NCBI GenBank assembly: GCA_949317995.1
Contig: OX439036.1
Coordinates: 90,991,920 to 91,055,919 of the forward strand
Length of the DNA stretch: 64,000 nt
DNA from: Acholoe squamosa
Taxonomy: Eukaryota; Annelida; Polychaeta; Phyllodocida; Polynoidae
Direction: 5' to 3'
Below are positions 32,501 to 44,320 of the stretch, one piece after another. The stretch's first letter is position 1. The number at the start of each line of letters is the position of its first letter. Both the position numbers and the translations under genes were made by a program. Under the pieces are notes generated by a model, which made no database searches, had not been told where the DNA came from, and worked only from the letters and a program-made list of their open reading frames with translations.

Positions 32501-33787
32501 AAGAATTTACGTCATTATGGGCCTTCAAATGTACATTTTCGTCCATAAAAGTTTCAGTTTTCGTTTGTTGTTTTTAGTATAAGTGCAGCGATCGAGTATC
32601 TGATGGGGCAGTGTTGTGGAATAAGACCTTGACATCGGGTCATTGCACAGGGGAACAGCCGGAATAAACAATGTATCAGGGATGGCGAGGCATGATAACC
32701 ATTTACGGATCGCATAATTGCACATAATTCTTTGCTCATCAAGATACAGGAAGGCGAGTAACTCACCAGTGCCGAATTCACTAATCTTGCCGACCCTACT
32801 GGCGTTAATCAATATTCTCCCCATATATGCTCTTACCATGTCAGTATGATTGACCAATGTTGTGCTGACAGGTACACTCGCCAACATATTCATGACTACT
32901 GAGGAATGAGCCAGGGGGTCGCCCTTAAAGGGTTGATGCTGCTGGAGGGCGCTGGTACTGGATGTGATGGGTTTGGGTGGTACACTATACCTCTGTGCTG
33001 CAGGAGCAAAACCACGTTGCGCATGCCGATGACCGCCTAGATCTAGCCACTATATTGTGATCAATAGGAAGACTAGCTGCCTTCCATCTCCCTCTCTCTA
33101 ACCACACTTGGCCTACTCTACCCTGCACCCCACTCTTCCTGCTGCTATACAGCCTACAGGTAGACTCCCGACACACCCTGCAGGGTAAAAGAGGTAGGCC
33201 TGGGTGGCAACGTGTTTGTCACCAGGAGGACGAATAAATCGACACGCTGCAGTGTGCAGAATTTATACCGATGGCATCAGTTAAAGAGCCCTTTACGGTT
33301 TGCAGAGGGCCTTAACACATGTGTTACACCCATTTAGTGCATGGATGTAGCCATAGTGAGTAACTCACCAATGCCTACGTCCATGCACCAGGCCGACCCT
33401 ATGGGTCCAGGGCTACGGGTCTGGTGCAGGCCTGAAGAGTCCGTACGATACACTTATTTAACACTTCTCTCGAGTTACTCACCATAACTACATTGGTGCT
33501 TTCTTACTCGAAAGGAGCATTGGCATTAAATAATCACCCAGCCGTTAGAGGTTCCAGTTAGATAAGAGAAATACAGTCGGAGATGAGGGCTCTAAGAAAG
33601 GAGATATGATGATGACGGAGTAGGTGGTGAGGGAGGAGAAAAGGAGATAGTGGATACACTAAAGCCGCCTGGGCTATTATGTTATCTATCCCTCCCTGCA
33701 GTTACATTAATAACACCATCCTCTCCTAATCTACGCCCATCTACATGCCTCCGCTGCCTCCCACAACCCTCAGCTACTGCCCCATTA

Positions 33788-34988
33788 CACTGTAAATAAT
33801 GTGTGTTGCGGGAACACACAAGATTGTAACACACATGGATATTCAACCCACTTTGAGCAGTTTACTCACTTTGAGGGCATCAACACACTTTTTCTAACAC
33901 ACTTACACACTTTTTTCTCAAAAGTGTTTAGGTACTGAAATGTGTGTTAAATCAACACACATTTTATTAATCCTACAGTCTTATCAGTGGTATTATGTAA
34001 CCCTCATTAATTGCCCCTCACCTAACCAAAGGTCAGTTATAACAGTTACACACAGTCAGTTTGAATCTGCACCTGCTGGAGAGAGGAGTGTCTTCACTTC
34101 TCTGCTTATTTCTGGTAAGTATTCTTATATATCATCCTCAATACTAGTGTTATACAAGCTGTAAAAGAGTGTAGTAAGTTGGTTTATCATAGATTTACAC
34201 TCACATAAAGAAATGATCTAAAAGCTTTATCAATATGCTGCCCAACATACTATCCAGTGTAGCATGCAGTGTTCATTCACCAAATCTTCTGTTTTAGAAA
34301 ACTACAATCTGCTTGCTCCAGTCACTGACAAGTTCTCATGCTGATTTGTGATTTATAAAATACCAGGAAAAGGTAAGTGTGACTATTCTGCATTTTGAAT
34401 ATAATTCTTTATCATTATAATGTACCTACATAAAGAGTTTTTTTACATATGGGAGCCTAGACTCAGTCACCATTCTAAATTCTAGAAAGAGAAATCAGAA
34501 GATATGTTATTGATGTATTAATATATTTTAATATAAAAGTTTAAGTGATATTAGGACAATTTATGCACTAAATCAACAAATCATAATTATAGTCTTACAA
34601 AAATATATTGTTATTCCTTTCCAGGTTAAGTATGTGCGCCTCATGGTTACCTTCCTCATGTCATCACAGGACAATAACAAGTACACCAAAATGAAAATAT
34701 GAAGAAATAAAGGCTAAATGCCCCCCACCCACCCCCTTCATTGTAGAAATATTAACTCACTTTCATATCTAAACACTTTATGAAGCAACACACTTTCTAT
34801 GAACACACTATATGCATGAACACACTTTTTGCAACACACTTTTGTTGTAACACCCTTTTGACATGAACACACTTCTTAACACACTTTTGGCAAAAGCGTG
34901 TTGTGTGTTAAAAAAATAAGTGAGTAAAAATATGCTGCAAAGAAGTGTGTTACAAAGTGTGTAAATGCAACACACATTTCTTACAGTG
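33788..34988. mobile_element. TIR element with CACTGTAA ends and AACACACTT sub-terminal repeats
   Basis: CACTGTAAATAATGTGTGTTG at the left, shortened here, faces its inverted counterpart CAACACACATTTCTTACAGTG at the right, also approximate; both are flanked by TA, consistent with a 2-bp TA target duplication. Both ends carry many copies of AACACACTTT-like motifs, like the sub-terminal transposase-binding repeats of several DNA transposons. The 1.2-kb interior has no large frame, so the element is non-autonomous. CACT-type ends recall CACTA/Chapaev families, but the 2-bp flank does not fit them well, so the superfamily is left open. Confidence 0.7.
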
Positions 34989-35060
34989 TAGGTCCTAGTC
35001 GATTCATCTGCCCCATGATTAGCTTGTCCTTTGCAGTGAGCCGCTTATTGTCTAGGGACC

Positions 35061-35270
35061 TTAGGGCTTTAAAGGATACAGGGTGCCTCTAGGTTCATCT
35101 TCCTTTGTCGTCATGATGCACCAATGCAGTACCAATACATAGACTTGTGAGCAATAGCGGTGGACGGTCATGCCAAACTGTAATGCCCATAGCTGTAGCT
35201 GTGGTGAGTTACTCACCAGGGCTGCATTCACATATTACCATGACTACAAATGAACTGAACGCATTAAAAC
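35061..35270. mobile_element. MITE of the TTAACCCTTT family, third copy
   Basis: Degenerate left end TTAGGGCTTTAAAGGATAC; core GTCGTCATGATGCACCAATG at 35107-35126 is the clearest copy of the family motif; inverted counterpart near 35220-35250 (CATTCACATATTACCATGAC). Confidence 0.45.
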
Positions 35271-35540
35271 TATCTATACAGCCCTTGGATGGTTGGCTTA
35301 GCTCCCTCTCAGTGACAAGTCATGGAGAGGTGGGTCCTTGTTAGCAGCACCAACAATACGTCACACAGCAGCTAAGGACGTGGAGAGGGCGTGGGTGGCC
35401 GATAGGGAGCAGGTGGGGGTATGGAGCTCCTTCCTGTCCCTGGTGGATCCCACTTGACGTACTGCGGTATACATGTGTCAGACACGGGCACAGGTAGGCA
35501 CTACATATTCATGATATGCAGACCGCAGTGGGACCTGGTG

Positions 35541-36141
35541 ATACCCCTTTGAGCACTGCATTATGCATTGATGCATCATGCCATTTCACATTTTACTCAC
35601 CCTACAGGGTTGATACACTCTCGACGGGTCGAGACGATGCTCCAATGCAGTGCTGGCGAGTTTGCTCGCGAGCACGGCATTGGTGAATCATGACAACCAA
35701 GAAGATGAGATTTGAGATACAACGCGGCTTTTGCAGTGTTATGCCGTCCTCATTCAGGATTGGTGCTTACAGGCCCCGACAAGTGAATTAGATGCAATGA
35801 GCTTTACTGCAGGGTTACCGTGTACAATGGGGACATACTGTAAAACAGGACAATTGAGTGAAATCAGGTGCTCATTACTCTACGCAGGCATTGGTTTAAG
35901 AAGCACAGGGATTTGTCCCTTACCTCTTTATGCACCACATACTGCTTTATTTTCCTTTGTAATCACAGGGCATGGATACAACCTGTATGGAGTACAGTGC
36001 TGCGTATGTGTACCATGCAGAGACTACAGATCTGATACATCCCTGGCTCCTAACGGGACAGGATGCACCTGTGTATTGGTGGATGATGAAAAGAAAAAAA
36101 AATATTAAGGCTTGAGAATCACGTGACCCTTTAGGGGTTAA
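35541..36141. mobile_element. Longer relative of the TTAACCCTTT family, ~600 bp
   Basis: Left end TACCCCTTTGAGCACTG, right end CCCTTTAGGGGTTAA. Near the left is a strong hairpin around CAGTGCTGGCGAGTTTGCTC with CATGACAACCAAG downstream. The rest contains a 125-codon frame (35731-36108) with no known domain. Confidence 0.4.
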
Positions 36142-36537
36142 GTGTCAATAATGTTCCTGCAGATTTGCAAAGTATCATAATTATAACCTCAGCTATACTG
36201 CAGCTTTGATTTTTCCTTTCCCTGTTAACCCATTCCCTATGCTTTTCTTTACAATGCTATCTGTTAATGTGTGTATGTTAATGTTGATCGGGGGAGGGGG
36301 CAAGCAGACCTCTGAAAGATCATACTGTTAAACTATGTAACTATTAAATGTACCTACTCGACGCATATAAGGCTTCAGCTGTAGACATACCCTATGCTGG
36401 GCTGTTTTTATCTTTGCCAGCATTGTATGGTGATAATGTGGTATTAGGCTGTGCTATTCACTTCAATACTCACCATGTGATGGTCATATAATATGCTTTG
36501 TTGAAGAACCCCGGCCATATCAGAATACAGGTGTTCA

Positions 36538-36703
36538 CTCTTTAAGGGTCGCATGATGCCTCCTGTCGATCTTGTTCAAAGGCTTGTTCCTTTGTCGTCC
36601 TTCGGGTATCATCCCGGATGTTTTCTTTCCATGGCTGCATTCATGTATCATGACAAACAGGGATTATAAGCCATTAATGCATTATGCGATTCTTAAAGGG
36701 TTA
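36538..36703. mobile_element. MITE of the TTAACCCTTT family, 166 bp
   Basis: CTTTAAGGGTCGCATGATG at the left faces GATTCTTAAAGGGTTA at the right, with the CATGATG core just inside the left end. Confidence 0.5.
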
Positions 36704-39700
36704 GATTTTATATTTTCAATTTTGATATAAATGCTGTTATTGTTGAAGTTGACGCCCCAGGTGGCTGTGGCTTGTATTATGGACCAGAGGTGTACTGTAT
36801 TATTGTGATAGTGTTTGTGTTAGTCTCTCCTCCTGTTGCCAAAATAGACTTAACCCGGCGCCTATCACAGGGGAGCGTTAGGTATCACAGTGCTCTCTAT
36901 CGATGAAGCCATTTTTGGCATGGGATTGTCAATTGTTATTGTTGGGACAATTCAGTACTGACTTGAAATGAGCTCCCTCGCCGTAGCACCTTTCTTCCCT
37001 AAATGCTAAATGTCAGGGTTGTCTTCTTAATCTGCCAGTAATAAACTCCCGTCTCTCCATGATGTACTCATCTGTTTCAGTCTCAATCATGGCTTCCTGA
37101 TTACATGTTACATGTAGAGCTACACTCATATACATATAGCGCGATTTTAAATGTAGACCTCAGCTATTACATGTATCATCAGATAAATTGTGGTTGGGTA
37201 TAATATAAAGAACTATTTTGATGTATTTTGTTTCCATATTTAGAGTAACTCGTGTTCCCCTCTTCATCCTGATGGAGATCCCATGGTGTCATATTTCTTA
37301 TTTATTTTCAATCTCAGACACATTGTGGCATTGCATATCTAACTAGTGATTTTCTTTGGCAGAAAGTTTTGCTACTTCGCCACATAATACCATGAAATAG
37401 TAATTCTTGATGTCTGTCTGTTTTATTTTATTAATGGTGTGTTGATGAGTTGTTTATTTACTAGAGATACCCTAATCTTAAAATGGTATTAACTGTATGT
37501 CTCGATTGTGATGACGTGGTAAATGTAGTGAACTGTCATGTTGTTTATGTGTTTTAGTGCAAAATAATGTTGTATATGGTTCTAGTCTCCCCGATGTGGG
37601 AACTAGTTTTTTATTACCTTATTACAAGTTAGGTGGCTGATCGCTGAATGATATTTGATAAGTTAACTGCCACAATTAGGCACAGTGATCCAGTGGTCTG
37701 TTTATTCCCTGGAACTTCCAGAGGAACGTCCCATTTTCATGGCAACTCTTTTAATGTGTATATTGGAACTAATTGGTAAGCTTGAATAGGTATTGCTGAC
37801 ACAGTGTATACTACTGCCCACTCAGGTTGGGGACATTATATTTCAGTAATATTAAACAATCATAACTCAAAGCCTTGATTATTCAATTCTATTTTATTCA
37901 ATTACTTCGACTGTTGGCGCAATGTCAATATTAAGTAGAGCGTTCTCGTATTGACACTCCTCTGGAACATCTTAGTTACAGGGAAATGCTTTCAAAATCA
38001 ATTAAAAGTTATAGAATGGCTTCCCGTGTCTTGTAAATATCTGAAAGGGACTGCTAATATTGGCCTCTTTCTGGCCATAGAAGCTGCTGTTTGACTACAC
38101 TTGTCAGACAGCAGATATAGAATAGGTTTACACTAAAATGAACCGACATTTTGAAAGATGCTGATGTGACTACAACAATAAGTGGAGAATTGCTTGGGGC
38201 AAAACCATTCGGTTTTTTTTGTTTTGTTTTTATTTTCTCGCCAAGAAACCTTCACGTGATTACCCATGTTGTACTTTTTTAAAGATAGTTGTAATTGTGA
38301 CGTATTGAAGGGAGAAAGTTACCCCAAGAAAAGATCTGTTAAGAGACTTGGGATCAGGTTGAGAAATGTGAGGATAACTGCAGTGTCTTCCGCTTGGTGG
38401 CGCGTGTTACGTATCTGCCTCTGGCGCACAATGGACGGAAGACCTTGAAGCTATCTTATCTTAAAGACATTGCTGTAATGACTCTGGATGCCACAAGGGA
38501 CTTGGCTTATTGATTGGACTCATAGAGAAAAGTATCCCTAGAGGACAAGCTATGTATTATTTATTTATTATTTATCATATATATATTATTTCAAATTAAA
38601 ACGCTCAAATGTGCCTACTCTAGTTAATTCCATCAATGAATATCTCGGGGAATACATCTACAATATTATAGTGATAATGCTGACATATAATAAATAGGTC
38701 AATGCCATTGAATCAAAACCCTTAGAATCCCCACATTTCTGTCAGATGTACTTTAAATCAGATAGAATGTGATTTTGAAAAGGGAAGTAGGAGACCTTGT
38801 ATAACTTTTTTCTAACATTGAATTTGAAAAATAAAATTAGTTCAATTTTCACCTAAAAATGAGAAGATTCTTGGCATACAATTGGTTCATTATATAATCT
38901 CTTATTACTTCTACACCATTGTCTAGGTAATGTGGAAGTTATAATTATAAGGTACCAAAGAATGACAAAAATTGCTGAAAAAGATCCAGATGTAAAAATA
39001 CCAAAATCTCAAACTGTCATAAAATGCCCAATTCTGGCCAAAATCCCTAGAAACTCCTCTTGGACATGCACAGGGATCTGCTCAGTGTGTTTATTTTGAA
39101 CTGGATCCTAAAGTATTTATGTACATGTATAACGTTTTACAAGCCAAATATTGCGGGTGCACTAACCTCTTTTTAAAAGGTTGACGGGATCCATTATACA
39201 GGTTTATAATTCCCCTGCAATATCATGTGAAAATCAATCCTTTATCAATGGTACTATTCCCAACCCATATGATACAGGGTATTACGCTGGTGTGTAGTTC
39301 ATGGTACAAAAGAGGTGTTTTGCCTTGGTGTGGGTTTGCCTGATGGAGAACTCCACTCAAATACCCCCCTTAGTTGAGTCACGTGGTGCCCCGGGCGTGA
39401 TGCCCTGTTATCACGTGATGCCATGGTACGTGCTGCTACAATGTATCTATAACCAGTCATTTAACGACTGCTTAAAACTACCAAGTGCTGCAGTAACAGT
39501 AATTGATGCATCACACAGAACCTATGGATCGATACACTCATGAAGGGGTGGCATGATACAGAAGAGCAGATCTGTGATTAGACTCACCTGGAGCATGTTG
39601 CTCCTATGGTAAAAAGAGCTGTCAGTAGGTACCCTCTTTTCAAAAGAAGTCACGCTCTGCTTCACCATTCAACTTGCACTCACCACATTAGTCTGAAAAG

Positions 39701-40307
39701 TCACCTGCCTTGTTTAAAACAGAGAGAGCTGCACTATCAGGTACCTACTCATGTCACACACTCTATAGTATATTATACTGACTGATTTCTCCCAAATAGG
39801 TACCAACTCAAATCCCCCTTTTTTAGCACCATACTTAAATGACCACTTGTGAGCAACAAAAGGGACAAGTTATAGCTACATGAAAAGAAAGGACTGGGAA
39901 TGAGGGCATTTTTAGCCAGCTCTTCCTTTTACTATAGGAGCAACACACTCCAGGGCTACATTCATGCATCAGGAACGACCAATGAATTTTGTGCATTGAT
40001 TAAGCGCTAAGGCTTGGACGTAACAGTGGCGTGCAAACAGTCTGTATCCATAGATCTCTTCAATTATCTGCAATATAGATAGAGATTGCAAAATATGATA
40101 TATTGGCCTATTATATACACCCATGAATGAAATAGAAAGTATGGCTTCCTCCAGATTGGGTTGCGTGTGATCTTCTCTATACTATAAGAGCTGCCACGCC
40201 CGAGGCCAATTAGACCTCACGTAACAACCAAGGCCTCCGATTTTCTGACAGACTGGTTTTGTTATTCACTCGATTTTTAAAGAGTACACTTTTAAGAGGC
40301 TGCCATA
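36704..40307. other. AT-rich non-coding stretch
   Basis: No gene is supported. A possible diverged TTAACCCTTT-family member spans about 39490-40020, with core-like GATGCATCAC and CATGCATCAGGAACGACC. The rest is without visible structure. Confidence 0.4.
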
Positions 40308-40579
40308 ATTGTTAAGTTATTTTAATGTAATGTAAAATAACTGTAATTCTTATCAGATTATCCTATCAATCACCGATGTGGGTTGGCCTAACCCTCATGC
40401 CAAAAGCACTCTTCCCACCACTAAGTCACCAGCGAAATTAAAACTCAAATCATGATAAAGTATGACGATAAGCTCACCGTACCTGACCCATCTCTGTAAG
40501 CCAAACCACGTCGGTGGTCGATAGGATACTCTGATAATAATTACAGTTATTTTACATTACATTAAAATAACTTAACAAT
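40308..40579. mobile_element. TA-flanked MITE, 272 bp, with DIRS-end-like interior
   Basis: ATTGTTAAGTTATTTTAATG is inverted at the right end (CATTAAAATAACTTAACAAT) and both ends are flanked by TA, fitting a 2-bp TA target duplication. Inverted arms reach about 85 bases. The inner parts of the arms (GTGGGTTGGCC on the left and GTCGGTGGTCGATAGGATA on the right) resemble the end motif of the neighbouring DIRS-like element. Confidence 0.7.
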
Positions 40580-40980
40580 TATTACCAGTAGTTATCCGTC
40601 ATCGACCACTGACCTTGTGGGTTGGCTACTTCAACTCATTCGTGAAATTAAAACTCAGGCGGGAGCTTTGCTATCTAAATAAGTTTTATTATATGTTAGT
40701 AAAACTACAGTCATCACTATATTATGTAGACAAAACATATATAATAGGTCAGAAACTTTATGTTAAACAGGCAAAATGTTATACATTGTGTAGACCTTGT
40801 ATGAGATAACAGTGTTATTTCAATGACTGTAGAGGTAATGTACCTCCCCCGGGAAATCCCCCCTTTTTTCCTTAAGGGAAAATAGATTACAGCTATCTTG
40901 GATATAGACTGATACACACCATAACTTAAGCTAATACTTGGATATAAGTGACTAAATAGACTTATGTAGATATTTCTACC

Positions 40981-42688
40981 CTATAATAAATTCATCTGCA
41001 GATGAATTTTGTTCACAACACAAGTACATGAGTTTTTTCTTGCTTTCAGTGCTGATTTTACTTGTCTGGATATTGTCTTTGCACTGGCTCTGGAGGTGGG
41101 CAGTTTTACTATCGAAAAGACAAACAGCATAGCAGATTGTGACCTTTGGTCCGCAATGTATGCCCTAAGATGGGAATACACACACAACCCTTCATCTTCT
41201 CTCCTTTGAAAGTACATGATCAGTGGCTTGCCAGTTGGGTTGTTCGTTTTTGTGCGAAGTGAATAGTAATCTTGACTGAGTGGTCGGTCCACTCACAGAC
41301 TCCTCTGAGCATAAGGTGCAGTGCCTGTAGTCTTTGTCCAGTGGCTAGTAAGACAAGTAGGGTAGAGTGACCTTGAGTCATCCATGTACCTTGAGCCGGC
41401 CACTTTGCATGTATATAGTGCCAAATTGTAATTATCAATGACCAGCTGAGAGGATTTTAAGCTATTTACATTGATAGAAGATGGGAAGATGCAGCACCTG
41501 CTATCCTTCCATCTCTGTCTTTTCTGGGTTTGGTGCCTTCAACAGGCTGTCAAAGACAGTATGTTTGGGATTACATTCATGCAAATAAGGATAGCTTTCT
41601 GATGATTTATAACCCACTTATATTGAAGTGCAACTAGTAAATGAGCATAAACCTAAAATAATGGCCCAGTAGTCAAGGAACAGAGGTAACATTGACAAAA
41701 CATTGTACACACATATGGATAACATTTATACTGTGTAAATTATCAGTAAACTGGAAATCTGCCCTTTCCTTGCATCAATTGCATAATAGACAGCCACCTA
41801 TACAGTAGTTGATTCATGATATGATGTGGCCGACTCAAGGTACTGGTGGCTGACTCATGGTACTGATGGAGAGAAATACACGCCAATTGAGTAATGAAGG
41901 CGCAGAGGGCCTGATAGACATGAGTATAAGAGTTGTACAATTATTTGCTGGAAAAATAAACACTTCAGGATAATTTTCATAACCATTTTCTGATGCCCCA
42001 TACAGGTTAGCTTACTATAGCACAGCTTCTAGAAAAAATCAGAGGTGGACGACCCATGGTCACTTTACCATAGTATGTCTGGTGAGCTTCTCATAGTCTA
42101 GTCCCTGTATGTATTCCCAGTTCTGAATTGTTAATAATGCTGGCTGTGGGTCCCAAAAGAATTCCATTGACTTTGTTGGGTTTTTTTAACCTTTGTCCCT
42201 TTGACAAACCTCAATATGGTAGGCTCTTCTCCAGCTGGTTTTCCGTTGAATGTTATAAAACATGATAGAAATGACCTGGACATATTGATGGCACTGTGAC
42301 CTACCCCAGTATCAAGATATTCACTGAGGAACTGTTTGCAGTCCCTGACTGATGGTTGTGTGGGGTGGACATCCCTTAGGCTTGTGAATGCCATCCATCG
42401 CTTTGCACATCCCTGATAGACCGCCGCAGTGTTAGGGCTCCATGCCATGGCCATGACCTTCCATGCAGTATACAAGTAGCTGAGGAGATCACACCAGATG
42501 GTTTTCATATAGGGATAATCAGTAGGTGTGATCTGCCTGCCAATGGGAATTTCTTGGTGGGGTCCCCTGGCCACAACAGGGTCAAAGAGGTAATGGGAAT
42601 TTGTAGGTGCTTGCTGTACCTCCTGAGCCAGGTGAGGCTGGTGAACCATGGCTGTGTTGCCCAGTTGGGGACCACTAACAGCGCCCAA
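40981..42688 (-). pseudogene. DIRS tyrosine recombinase remnant
   Basis: The N-terminal SAM-like core-binding domain is clear (WSPNTAAVYQGCAKRWMAF onward, 42688-42131). Catalytic-domain segments follow at lower coordinates: LLVLLATGQRLQALHL, with the first catalytic Arg in the TGQR motif, and a later VKLPTSRASAKTISR stretch. The recombinase would join the DNA circle of the element into the genome without an integrase. About 0.5 kb of sequence with no recombinase similarity separates the first domain from the catalytic part; it could be an insertion, or an intron, which has been reported for some DIRS1-like elements. The whole is broken. Confidence 0.7.
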
Positions 42689-42787
42689 TGCTCTTGTCCT
42701 GTTTGATCTTCCTCAGCACCCTGCGAATAAGAGAGAAAGGTGGGAAGATTAATGAATTATCGTTCCATGTACAAGTGAATGCATCGG

Positions 42788-44238
42788 TCACCATAGCATT
42801 AGCATCATAATGTAGTGAAATATACTTAGGGCAGAGCGAATTTTGGTATGAGGCAAACAGGTTAACCTGAGGTTTGTGAAATGCAGAGAAGATGTGATTT
42901 TGGGTGGTAGGGGATAGTGACTACTCTGCAGATGAGGCAAAAGCCCTTGATCCCCTGTCTGCCTCAACATTAAGTTTAGTAGGGCAGTAAGACAACTTGA
43001 AGGTGATTCTGTGTTTCCATGCATAAGTGTGACCTCATCACATGGTATGGAACCCAGAGAACCACCATTCCTAATAGAGCATAGGGCTGTTGTGTTGTCA
43101 ATGAACAAGTGTACTCATTGCCCCTTCATTTGACATTGATGTTCTTCAGCACCATGAGAACTGCCTTTCAGAATATTGATATGCAGTTCTTTTAACTCAA
43201 TGGGCCATTCTTCCCCATACTCAAGATTGCCTTGTTGCCAATAGCAACCCCACCCTGTCTTAGATGAGTCTGTGTAGATTGACACCTGTGGGTGGATTTC
43301 CGCATAGAGCGCAGAGGCGATAGGGAGATGTGACAGCCACTGTTTGATGCAATCATGAAGGAGTTTGATATGGACCTTGGCCCTGTCATTTCCAGGTCAG
43401 TGGCTGCCAGTTTTCCTATGACTGCTGCGAACTGTCTGATTGACAGCCTCCTGACTTTCAGGATGTCACGTGCCATTGTCATCCATTTTGTCACTTTGTT
43501 GGGTGGTATGTGTATTGTCAGTGTGGTGGAGTCAATGGCGAAACCCAGGTATTCACTGGACTGTGCTGGGGTCAAGACTGATTTTCTGAAGTTAATTGTG
43601 AAGCCTGCTTCCTGTAGGATTCTGAGAGTGTGTTTTACAGATTGTTCCACTAGTTCTGGAGTGTCTCCAAAAATGAGTGTGTCATCAATGTAAAACACCA
43701 AGTTTACGCCATAATGTACCCTCAGATGTGAAAGCAGTGCCTTCATGATATGTGTAATTAGTCTTGGCCCTGGTGAGTATCCATTTGTAGGCATATACCT
43801 AAACCATTTACCATGGAACTGGAATTGCAAGAAATCCCTGTCCCTTTCTTTAATGGATAGGGTGAAGTAGGCTGACGTAATATCTACAGAACTCCTAAAG
43901 GAGTGTTGAGGCAAAATATGCATGACTGATGCGAGATGATCCATTTTGAAGTGTTTGTAGACTGTGAACTCATTCAGTCCTGAGAGGTTCAAAATAGGTC
44001 TGAAAGTGCTGTCTGTTTTAGGTCTTAAAAATAAGTGTGAGACAAATGCCCTCACGTTTTGTCCTGTAGGCTCTATGATGCCTTTACTCAAAATATCCTG
44101 TATTTTGTATCCAACTGAGCATGGGTTAATAGATGCTGAGTCTCTGACTGTACAGGGATAGCATGTAGATTTATGGTCAAGTCTTTCACCATATCCAGCA
44201 CCCATCTGTTTATGCCACATTTTAGCCTGCCTACCCAA
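42788..44238 (-). pseudogene. DIRS reverse transcriptase and RNase H remnant
   Basis: The RT block has the standard ordered motifs: RPILNLSGLNEF, DITSAYFTLSI (first catalytic Asp), and the FYIDDTLIFGD active site, followed by a SEYLGFAID segment typical of DIRS and LTR-type thumb regions. Further on, FIDNTTALCSIRNGGS is the RNase H segment typical of DIRS elements. It is broken between these parts. These enzymes copy the element RNA and remove the RNA strand. Confidence 0.85.
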
Positions 44239-44320
44239 ACCACCTGCTGAAAAGGTTTGTTTGGGATGCTTTTCAGGAGCTTGGCTATATCAGGTGCATC
44301 AACAACTGAAAGATTTACAT

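Noticed and set aside
35731-36108. A 125-residue secreted cysteine-rich protein
   Set aside because: It lies within a MITE-like element, has no signal peptide at its start and no recognisable domain.
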